Below, in pieces: positions 54,754 through 61,971 of a stretch of DNA of 64,000 nt. The notes beneath the pieces are model-generated. The model made no database searches. It was not told the origin of the DNA and saw nothing but the letters and a program-made list of their open reading frames with translations. Origin of the DNA: JAXJSP01 sp036310005 (GTDB taxonomy: Bacteria; Bacillota; Clostridia; Oscillospirales; Acutalibacteraceae); NCBI GenBank assembly GCA_036310005.1, contig JAXJSP010000033.1, forward strand, positions 1 to 64,000. Direction: 5' to 3'. The translations under genes and the position numbers were made by a program. Positions within the stretch are counted from its first letter, which is position 1. The number at the start of each line of letters is the position of its first letter.

Positions 54754-57420
54754 ATGAAGTACTTATTTAAAAACTTAATAAGTATATCATTGTTTATAAT
54801 AATTGTACTTTCAGCACAGTTTTTATTTACACAAAGTGTTGATGCGGCATCAGAGCCTTTTGTCAGTTGGACTGTCAGCAAAAATAATTTCCCCGACAGT
54901 AAAAGTGATTCAAACTATAAATACTATTACACAAACATTAACCCTTTTGTAAACGGGGGATACGGTCTGCCCAACTGCACTTGCTATGCCTTCGGCAGAG
55001 CGTACGAAGTGCTCGGATATAAACCGAATCTGTCATACGGAAATGCCTCACAATGGTATGATTATAATATAAACAATAAAGTCTTTAAATACGGTACAGA
55101 GCCTAAAGCAGGCGCTATTGCTTGCTGGTCGGGCGGAAACGAGTACGGTGACGGACATGTAGCCTTTATTGAAAAAGTTGAAGGCTCAAAAATCACCTTG
55201 TCGGAATCGGCGTGGAGTTGGAGAAGTGACGACAGCATAGATTACGATATGCGTATTGTTGAAATTGAAGATTATCAGATTAATAAACTTCACGGTTCAA
55301 GATATGTTTTTCAAGGCTATATTTATCTTTTCGGCGATGCACCTATTGTTGATAAAGAACTCTGGGTAATGGACTATGCGGTAAATGTCAGGGAAAGTTA
55401 TTCAACAAGTTCCGCTATAATAGATACTTACGCAAAGGGTACATCGGTCAGAATAAGTGAATATAAATCAAGCGGCGGATATTTTTGGGGCAGAGTAGGT
55501 ACAAACGCCTGGTGCGTCTTAGATTACTGCCATTATGTTTCGGGTACAAATACATCAGGATATTACGGTGTTTCATATAATTTAAACGGTGGCGAATATA
55601 ACGGTAATGATTATATGACAGGCACATTAAAGAAAAAACGTACCAATATCAAGGTCACTACAAGAGTCCCTACGCGACAGGGATATAACTTTATGGGATG
55701 GACCACCTCGCCCGACTCAAGCACTGTTAAATATAAATCGGGCAGTACATATAAAACCGATAACAGTATTACTTTATATGCAGTATGGCAAAAAGTATTC
55801 AATATCAGCGAAGATACTTTTATGCTTGATTTGTCGGGAGTGTCCTCTAAAATATTAAACTACAAAATCAATACCGACAAAAAACATAAAATCAATTTCG
55901 CCCGTTCCGATAAAACGGTAGCAGAGTGTATCTTTATAACAAAAGACAATCAGATAGTCGTAAACGGGTTAGGTACAGGCTCCTGTACAGTAACAATAGG
56001 ACTTTATGATGAGCAGAATAATAAATTAGACCTGCGCAGTTTTAAAGTTATTGTTTATGACTCAAGAGCAAATCTTAATAAGTCAGATATATTCAAATCG
56101 GTATATGTTAAAAATCTGTCGCAAGACAGCGCGACTGTTCTGACAAATCTCAATAAGTCATATCAAATAACCGAATACGGAGTTTATTACGGTCAGACAA
56201 AAGACACCTTACATACATTAAAAAGCACTAAAACTCAGACTAAAAACAGTTTGTCTATATCCTGGCCGGACGGACTAAAACCAAATACAAAGTATTATGT
56301 AAGATTTTATTTTGTATATAACGGTAAAAAATATCAAAGTTATTTGCAGTCATTTACCACTATGTCAAACTTAAAAAGTTTGCAGGTTAAAAAACTGCCG
56401 CAGACAGTTTATACAATAGGGGACAAAATGAATGACTCAAATATGATTCTCTTAGCAAAATCAGACAGCGGCAGAGGAGAGTATATTGTAGGCAGTTCGG
56501 CTTGTAAAGTGTCGGGATTTAATACTTCACTTGCCGGCAATAAAACTGTTAAACTGACATATAAGGGCGTCAGCACATCTTATATTATTGATGTAAACTG
56601 TCCCACCCCTTCAACTCCTGTTATTACTGAAATCCGAAACACAACAACAGGTATTAAAGTAACCTGGAAAGAAACTAAAAACGCGAATATGTACAGAATA
56701 TACAGACGCGTTAAGGGTGATACCGCATGGACTAAATTAGCAGACAGAACCCTTACCTACTATAACGATAAATCTGCTAAAAACGGTGTGCAGTATGAAT
56801 ATGCAGTAAGGGGATGTTATACAAGCAACTCCGAGAGCCAATGGGGTAAACCTTCATCGGTCGTCACATGTTTATCTGTAACAACTCCTGTCGCTTCACT
56901 TGCCTCAACCACATATAACAGCATAAAAATTAATTGGTCGGAAGTTAAGGGTGCATCAAGATATTATATATACAGAAAAGCAGAAGGCGAAAAAAGTTAT
57001 ACAAAAATTGCTTATGTGACCGGTCAGTCAAGTACAAGTTATACCGATACAAAAACCTCTTGCTCTAAAAACTATACTTATGCAGTAAGAGCGTATAATA
57101 AAGGATATTTAAGCAGTTTCAGCGGTCGGACCTTTACCTGTATTCCTGCAGCGCCGAAATTAAACAAAGCAGAGTATACAAATAATACGCTTACTGTAAG
57201 TTTTTCCGGAGTCAGCGGGGCGACCAATTATGTTGTATATGTAAAAAAATCGGGCGACAGCAGTTATTCAAGACTCGCAGTTACCGATAAAACAAACTTT
57301 TCAACTAAAGATGTCAAAAAAGGTGAAACCTATACCGTTATGGTAAGGTGTTACAGAAGGGTGAACGGTAAAAATATTTACAGCGCCGCATCTAATAAGA
57401 TTAAAATAGTTTGTCAATAA
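54754..57420 (+). CDS. Secreted multidomain CHAP amidase/endopeptidase with SH3, InlB-type and fibronectin-like repeats
   Basis: An 888-residue exported protein. A signal peptide (1-32) is followed by a CHAP domain (about 55-195) with catalytic Cys77 in NCTCYAFGRA and His135 in GDGHVAFIE, an SH3 domain (about 206-262), an InlB/Listeria-Bacteroides repeat (about 272-346, YNLNGGEYNG ... FMGWTT ... TLYAVWQ), an Ig-like region (350-425), an FN3-like domain (about 450-545), a BIG-type region and three further FN3-like domains to the end. No membrane anchor, LPXTG or dockerin is present. It probably cleaves peptidoglycan peptides. It is monocistronic, with AAAAGGAG before the ATG. Confidence 0.85.
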   Translation: MKYLFKNLISISLFIIIVLSAQFLFTQSVDAASEPFVSWTVSKNNFPDSKSDSNYKYYYTNINPFVNGGYGLPNCTCYAFGRAYEVLGYKPNLSYGNASQWYDYNINNKVFKYGTEPKAGAIACWSGGNEYGDGHVAFIEKVEGSKITLSESAWSWRSDDSIDYDMRIVEIEDYQINKLHGSRYVFQGYIYLFGDAPIVDKELWVMDYAVNVRESYSTSSAIIDTYAKGTSVRISEYKSSGGYFWGRVGTNAWCVLDYCHYVSGTNTSGYYGVSYNLNGGEYNGNDYMTGTLKKKRTNIKVTTRVPTRQGYNFMGWTTSPDSSTVKYKSGSTYKTDNSITLYAVWQKVFNISEDTFMLDLSGVSSKILNYKINTDKKHKINFARSDKTVAECIFITKDNQIVVNGLGTGSCTVTIGLYDEQNNKLDLRSFKVIVYDSRANLNKSDIFKSVYVKNLSQDSATVLTNLNKSYQITEYGVYYGQTKDTLHTLKSTKTQTKNSLSISWPDGLKPNTKYYVRFYFVYNGKKYQSYLQSFTTMSNLKSLQVKKLPQTVYTIGDKMNDSNMILLAKSDSGRGEYIVGSSACKVSGFNTSLAGNKTVKLTYKGVSTSYIIDVNCPTPSTPVITEIRNTTTGIKVTWKETKNANMYRIYRRVKGDTAWTKLADRTLTYYNDKSAKNGVQYEYAVRGCYTSNSESQWGKPSSVVTCLSVTTPVASLASTTYNSIKINWSEVKGASRYYIYRKAEGEKSYTKIAYVTGQSSTSYTDTKTSCSKNYTYAVRAYNKGYLSSFSGRTFTCIPAAPKLNKAEYTNNTLTVSFSGVSGATNYVVYVKKSGDSSYSRLAVTDKTNFSTKDVKKGETYTVMVRCYRRVNGKNIYSAASNKIKIVCQ

Positions 57421-57423
57421 AAA

Positions 57424-57466
57424 TAAAGGGAATGTAAAAAACGAAGGTTTTTTACATTCCCTTTTT
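57424..57466. terminator. Bidirectional terminator between the CHAP gene and rnpB
   Basis: AAAGGGAATGTAAAAAAC / GTTTTTTACATTCCCTTT, an 18-bp stem with GAAG loop and T-tracts on both strands. It ends the CHAP gene (+) and rnpB (-). Confidence 0.9.
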
Positions 57467-57473
57467 ATATAAT

Positions 57474-57806
57474 AATGAGTGAGTCTGTAAGCCGAGTTTT
57501 GTCTTGAACAGTTATCTATCTCGATGTAATGTTACCATTACACTCTAGCCACGCGGTTAAAGCACATCGGGCAAATGTATCGCTTTAGTCGGTGTTGCTT
57601 CGAATAGGGTTTACAGGCTTTTACAGTTACCTGTAAAAGCGGTGAGCTCTTACCTCGCCTTTCCACCCTTACCGTAAAAATACGGCGGTATATCTCTGTT
57701 GCACTTTCCCTAAGGTCACCCTCGGCGGCCGTTAGCCGTTATTCTGCCCTGTGAAGCTCGGACTTTCCTCATAGTAAAAACTACGCAACTGTTCGGCTCA
57801 CTCATA
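57474..57806 (-). ncRNA. rnpB: RNase P RNA, type A
   Basis: The catalytic RNA that matures tRNA 5' ends. On the minus strand the 5' part has GAGGAAAGTCCGAGC, then CAGGGCAGAATAACGGC and AGTGCAACAGAGA; the middle has GGTAAGGGTGGAAAGG and GGTAAGAGCTCACC; the 3' end is ACAAAACTCGGCTTACAG. ATGAGTGAG at the 5' end pairs with CTCACTCAT at the 3' end as P1. The arrangement is the ancestral A type, not the Bacillus B type. It lies 4 nt after the dnaI stop and may be transcribed with that operon and processed; I found no clear separate promoter. Confidence 0.93.
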
Positions 57807-57810
57807 ATTA

Positions 57811-58785
57811 TCACTTTTTCATTTTCTCAATCTTTTTGAGTTGCCTTATATCATTACCGATAAATCTGAAAGTATCAAAATTTCCGATAATTCTTGACAT
57901 AATTCTCTGTCCGTATCTCTCCTGCAAATCATTAGCCTCTAAGTTCGTGCTGATTATCGTAGGCTTGCAAGATTGCATACGCGTGTTAATTATATTATAA
58001 ACAGCAGATAAGTTAAACTGCGTTGAAAATTCTGCACCCAAATCATCAATTATCAGTAAATCGCAGTTGCAAATGTGATTTGTATAATCAGAATATGCTC
58101 TGCCGAAATGCTCTTTTTCTATCTGGCTCATTATGTTCTGCGCAGACGCATACACAACTCCAAAACCCTTGTTTATTACAGTCCCCGCAATCGCCAAAGA
58201 TAAATGCGTCTTGCCAAGTCCCGTAGTACCTAAAAATAATAAGTTGCCGGAATGAACAGGCGAAAAATCATCAGCATAAGTTTTGCACTTGTTATATATT
58301 GAAGTCATAACTTTGAGCGGATTGCCCTGATCTGTTTTTATATCTTTATAGTATTTTAAACTGAATTTTTCAAAAGTACTTTCTTTAAGCGGCATCGTCT
58401 TACCGAGTGTCTTAAACTCTATATTTCTTGCCTCGGCAATCGCACACTCACAAAGAAGTCCGTCAACAAAACCTGTATCATTACACTTTTTACATGTGTA
58501 AACAGGCTCCAGGGTATCAATTTCAAGTTTTTTAAAAAGTTCGGCTTTCTTCTGTGCAAGTTTGTTGAATTCCTCTTTTTGCTTTGCCGCCTCTGTTAAA
58601 TTAAATCTCGCCGAAAGTTTAGCCGCATTAATTGCTGCAATTTTCATCTGAGCATCAAGTTTTTCAATTTCAGGGTGAGATGAATATAATGCGTTTTTTT
58701 TAACTTCTGCATCAAATTCAGCCTTTTGCTTTCTGCTGTTTATTATTTCTAATGCCTTTTGATAGGTTTCATTTGAATAAGCCAT
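57811..58785 (-). CDS. dnaI: DnaC/DnaI-like helicase loader ATPase
   Basis: A 324-residue AAA+ ATPase of the IstB/DnaC/DnaI group. An N-terminal helical region is followed by a zinc-ribbon-like CKKCNDTGFVDGLLCEC (about 108-124) and the ATPase with Walker A LGTTGLGKTHLS and Walker B LLIIDDLGAE. In Firmicutes such proteins load the replicative helicase together with DnaD and DnaB. It follows a dnaD-domain gene with 3 nt between them, which supports the replication role over a transposon (IstB) origin. Confidence 0.85.
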   Translation of the reverse strand: MAYSNETYQKALEIINSRKQKAEFDAEVKKNALYSSHPEIEKLDAQMKIAAINAAKLSARFNLTEAAKQKEEFNKLAQKKAELFKKLEIDTLEPVYTCKKCNDTGFVDGLLCECAIAEARNIEFKTLGKTMPLKESTFEKFSLKYYKDIKTDQGNPLKVMTSIYNKCKTYADDFSPVHSGNLLFLGTTGLGKTHLSLAIAGTVINKGFGVVYASAQNIMSQIEKEHFGRAYSDYTNHICNCDLLIIDDLGAEFSTQFNLSAVYNIINTRMQSCKPTIISTNLEANDLQERYGQRIMSRIIGNFDTFRFIGNDIRQLKKIEKMKK

Positions 58786-58788
58786 TGT

Positions 58789-59673
58789 TTATTCCTCGTT
58801 AATCATTTGTTTAAACAAGTCAATATCATAAGATGTGTCCGACTTGCTGTTTTTCTCACTGCTTTCAACATCCTGAACAGTCTTGTAACCGCTGTTTTGC
58901 CAGGTATCAATAATTTTAGATATGTACTGAATTGAATATTTACCTGTCGCATTAATACATTTATCATACGCTAACTGCAACATGCTTTCGGAAAAATTAT
59001 ATTCATATACCCACTTGTACGCGAGTTCTTCTTCTTTTTTGCTTGCTTTTCTGTCAGCAGTACCAAAACATTTACCCACAATCTTGATTGCCGACTTAAC
59101 ATCGTGTAAGCGTATAATCTCTTTTTCCGCCTTGTTTGCAGAGTCAATGCCTTTTTGTACCCAGTCAATTGCAAGTTTTTGAATATATGTAGCCGATACT
59201 TTGTTTTGTGAAATCAAATAATCTATAAGCATAAGTAAAACCGCTGGCTTGATTTTAATATCATCAATTAAATATATAAGAGTGCTCGCCTCGTTTTGCC
59301 TTAATACTCTGCCAAGTTTAACTTCAGTCTGACGCATAAGTACAGCAATTTCTTTTGATTCACTCGCTCTTTGTACAACTTGTTTTCTGTCAGGCAAATG
59401 CTCTTTTACAGGCACTGCGTTTATAACTTTTTGTTCTGCCTTGTTATCATCACTTACAAAAATATTAGACTGCTTCCAGTAAAGAATTGCCTCTTTTAAT
59501 TCATTTTCACTTATTTCCAATTTGTCTGCACTTAATTCATCAACACCGAATTTCAATACAAAAATCAATACTTTAAGTTGTGCGTGAGATGCAAATTTTA
59601 AATGCTTTTCAGCAACTTCGCTCGGTATACAAAAACAGTTGTTAAAAAGTTCGTAATTAATTTTTATTTCCAT
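58789..59673 (-). CDS. dnaD: DnaD-domain replication initiation protein
   Basis: A 294-residue protein. The N-terminal region (1-80) resembles a winged helix (LKVLIFVLKFGVDELSADKLEISENELKEAILYW), and two DnaD-type helical domains follow (about 115-190, RQTEVKLGRVLRQNEASTLIYLIDD, and about 205-275 with the YISKIIDTWQNSG C-terminal signature). DnaD proteins remodel origin DNA and help helicase loading. It overlaps the glycosyltransferase gene upstream by 17 nt and is followed by the loader gene. Confidence 0.85.
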   Translation of the reverse strand: MEIKINYELFNNCFCIPSEVAEKHLKFASHAQLKVLIFVLKFGVDELSADKLEISENELKEAILYWKQSNIFVSDDNKAEQKVINAVPVKEHLPDRKQVVQRASESKEIAVLMRQTEVKLGRVLRQNEASTLIYLIDDIKIKPAVLLMLIDYLISQNKVSATYIQKLAIDWVQKGIDSANKAEKEIIRLHDVKSAIKIVGKCFGTADRKASKKEEELAYKWVYEYNFSESMLQLAYDKCINATGKYSIQYISKIIDTWQNSGYKTVQDVESSEKNSKSDTSYDIDLFKQMINEE

Positions 59674-60679
59674 TGTTTTTAATTCTCCAAAAAGGCATTT
59701 TTATAAGTCCTACAAGTGTTCCGAAACCGTAAGAAATATGCATTAAAAAGAAAATAAAAGGCATTAAAACCATAAGCGCCTTTACTCTCTTGCTCTTTTC
59801 TCCCGCCATTGACAGTAAAGTAAAACCGACAGCCCCCGCAAAATATAAAATTAAAAGTAAAGCGGGCAGTAACAGGTTTTTAAAAAATACACAAAGTACT
59901 AATGATAATATAAGCGCCAGAGTAAAACCTAACGGGACAAAATTATAAAGCGAAAAACATTTAGGACATACTCCCATAGTAAGACCGATCCAATATCCGT
60001 TGCCCCATTTTTGCTTTAACATACTTTTAACGGAACTGCGAGCGTGCTGATATGAAATTATATCCGGACATAAACAGAATTTAAAACCGGCTTTTCTCAT
60101 TCTGTAATGAATTTCATTGTCCTCGGTCCTTACAAGATTTTCATTGTAACCGCCGACAGTTTCAAAAACTTCTTTTCTGTAAGCCGCGTGAGCCAGGGTA
60201 GATACATACTGCTTGCTGACACTTCTTCTGTACACCGCAATACCGCTGCCGAAAACAGACGCTTCCGCATGCGCCAACATTCGCTGAAAGTAAGTAGTAC
60301 CGTCAAATACAGTAGGACGCTGTCCTCCGACAATGTATTCACCGTCATTCATATTTTTATCAACGTTACTTAAAAAGTCAGGCTCAATTCTCGCGTGCGA
60401 GTCAATTTTAACTATAATATCACCCTTGGCATTTTTAAGAGCAACATTCCAACCGGCCGCAAGAATTTTTTTATCGTTTTGTAAAATCTTGCAGTCAGCA
60501 AAATCATTATTCGATTTAAACTTTTTCATAACCTTAAGCGTTGAGTCCGTAGAATTACTGTTTACAAGCAAAACTTCAACTTGTTTGTGCGGAAAATCTT
60601 GACTTAAAAGGTCATAAAAAAGGTCGGGAAGAGTATTTGCTGCGTTATATGCAATTGTAATGAAAGTAAAACGTGGCAT
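59657..60679 (-). CDS. ExoA-like family 2 glycosyltransferase, membrane-bound
   Basis: A 340-residue GT2 enzyme. The GT-A fold begins PRFTFITIAYNAANTLPDLF, with the DxD-like KIDSHARIEPDF and the acceptor-side ED in RTEDNEIHYRMRKAGF. Three to four membrane helices occupy the C-terminal third (about 250-330). It resembles ExoA of succinoglycan synthesis, so it may add a sugar to a lipid-linked polysaccharide precursor. I chose ATG 60679 behind GAGGAGAAGACAG instead of the longer frame from 60712. It is the first gene of an operon with dnaD and dnaI, which is unexpected. Confidence 0.82.
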   Translation of the reverse strand: MPRFTFITIAYNAANTLPDLFYDLLSQDFPHKQVEVLLVNSNSTDSTLKVMKKFKSNNDFADCKILQNDKKILAAGWNVALKNAKGDIIVKIDSHARIEPDFLSNVDKNMNDGEYIVGGQRPTVFDGTTYFQRMLAHAEASVFGSGIAVYRRSVSKQYVSTLAHAAYRKEVFETVGGYNENLVRTEDNEIHYRMRKAGFKFCLCPDIISYQHARSSVKSMLKQKWGNGYWIGLTMGVCPKCFSLYNFVPLGFTLALILSLVLCVFFKNLLLPALLLILYFAGAVGFTLLSMAGEKSKRVKALMVLMPFIFFLMHISYGFGTLVGLIKMPFWRIKNNGNKN

Positions 60680-60716
60680 CTGTCTTCTCCTCAAAAAATT
60701 ATATATATACACAACT

Positions 60717-60744
60717 ATTATAGCAAATTTATCGTAAAAATCAA
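60717..60744 (-). promoter_or_regulatory. Promoter of the glycosyltransferase-dnaD-dnaI operon
   Basis: Minus strand TTGATT (60739-60744), 16 nt, TATAAT (60717-60722) with TGC ahead of it as an extended -10. Confidence 0.65.
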
Positions 60745-60769
60745 TTATAAAAAACTTGTTTTACTTATG

Positions 60770-60798
60770 TTGCCAAACAAAACAAAATAAAGTATAAT
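60770..60798 (+). promoter_or_regulatory. Promoter of the second cohesin-like gene
   Basis: TTGCCA (60770-60775), 17 nt, TATAAT (60793-60798). It is back to back with the glycosyltransferase promoter. Confidence 0.7.
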
Positions 60799-60831
60799 GA
60801 GTATAAACTAAAATCAGGAGGTGCGTTGTCT

Positions 60832-61731
60832 GTGAAAAAAATACTTTGCCTGTTAACTTTGATAACTATGCTTTTTAGTTTAAATATTAATGCTTTTGCA
60901 GAAAATACCGGTTATGCGCCTGCTCAGATTGAATTAAAAACATCAAAAAATACAGTAAATACAAACGACGAGTTCACGGTATCTTTGTACTTTTTAAATG
61001 CAAACGAATACCCTTACGGTATCTGCGCTTTTACTTCAACACTCACTTACGACTCTGATGCATTCACCTTGCAAAAAGTAAACTATGCGGTAAATGAAAG
61101 CGATGTAACAATAAAAGCAGAGGAAAACACCTATAAATCTTTGTATGTGTGCGTGCCTGACGAAAACTCAACAGGCTTTAGTAAAACTACTGCGTTTTAT
61201 ACTGCTTTTTTCAGAGTCAACGAAAACGCAAAAGAAAAAGAATATGATTTTAATATAAGTTTTGATAGCGTAAGCGGAATTAATTATTCGGACGGTGAGG
61301 CGGAAATTTTTTCGGTTGATTTTAATAATTCAACAACTAAAATTAAAATCACCTCCGACCGGAGTGAACCTGACGAAAATAATGATACTCAGTTTGTAGG
61401 CGATGAGGATGCAAAATTTACACAAAGCGAAGTTCTAACCGAAAGCACAATTATAACTTCATCGACTCAAAGTGAACAGATATCAAGTACCGCAGAAGGC
61501 AGTACATCTAAGATTACATCACCCGAAAGCAAAACCGAAGATTATTCAATGCCTGGCTATGAAACAGAGCAAAACAGCAGCACCGAAACGCAAAGCACTA
61601 TAAAAACCGAAAAAAAAGACACGCAGAATAATTCATTATTTGCAATTATTTTTATAATTTTACTTGCAATTATTTTAGTAATTGGTATAATAGTTATAGT
61701 TAATAAGATAAAACAAAGACGGAGAAAGTAA
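60832..61731 (+). CDS. Membrane-anchored cohesin-like protein
   Basis: A 299-residue exported protein: signal peptide (1-23), a cohesin-like beta-sandwich (about 30-174, with strands LTYDSDAFTLQKV and TAFYTAFFRVNENAKEKEYDF), a Ser/Thr/Glu-rich linker (175-266), a membrane helix (268-291) and a basic tail KIKQRRRK. The design, one cohesin on a stalk in the membrane, parallels the 469-residue protein near 10 kb, without its extra domains. I chose GTG 60832, nine bases after CAGGAGG; the TTG at 60826 is too close to it. No dockerin gene is adjacent. Confidence 0.75.
   Translation: MKKILCLLTLITMLFSLNINAFAENTGYAPAQIELKTSKNTVNTNDEFTVSLYFLNANEYPYGICAFTSTLTYDSDAFTLQKVNYAVNESDVTIKAEENTYKSLYVCVPDENSTGFSKTTAFYTAFFRVNENAKEKEYDFNISFDSVSGINYSDGEAEIFSVDFNNSTTKIKITSDRSEPDENNDTQFVGDEDAKFTQSEVLTESTIITSSTQSEQISSTAEGSTSKITSPESKTEDYSMPGYETEQNSSTETQSTIKTEKKDTQNNSLFAIIFIILLAIILVIGIIVIVNKIKQRRRK
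61664..61691 (+). promoter_or_regulatory. Candidate thrS promoter inside the cohesin-like gene
   Basis: TTGCAA (61664-61669), 16 nt, TATAAT (61686-61691), within the codons of the membrane helix. Its start point near 61698 would precede the T-box by about 45 nt; no terminator separates the two genes. Confidence 0.5.
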
Positions 61732-61744
61732 GCAGAAACTTTTG

Positions 61745-61941
61745 ATTAAGAGAGCAGTTTATATGGTGCGAGAACTGTATCAGAATTCTGACCGAAGACC
61801 ACTCTTGAGTGCCGCTGAAATAAGGCGCGCCGTATTGCTTGCGTTAAAAGCACAAAAGTTGACCGATTATTTTAGTCGGTAATCTGGGTGGAACCGTGGA
61901 GTAATAACTTCATCCCTTGTTTGCAGGGATGAAGTTTTTTT
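61745..61941 (+). ncRNA. T-box leader of thrS
   Basis: A tRNA-sensing antitermination leader. Stem I begins near AAGAGAGCAG; the probable specifier codon is ACC (61798-61800) in GAAGACCACTCTTGAG, a threonine codon. The T-box core GGGTGGAACCGTGG is at 61886-61899, and the terminator CTTCATCCC / GGGATGAAG with seven T follows (61908-61941). Uncharged tRNA-Thr(GGT) would pair with both sites and allow thrS transcription. The specifier position is read from the usual spacing and is not certain. Confidence 0.9.
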
Positions 61942-61971
61942 GTTTTAAATTTTAAATGGAGGTTTGAATAT

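Noticed and set aside
57811..58785. IstB-type transposon helper
   Set aside because: No IstA transposase or inverted repeats nearby; pairing with dnaD indicates a chromosomal helicase loader.
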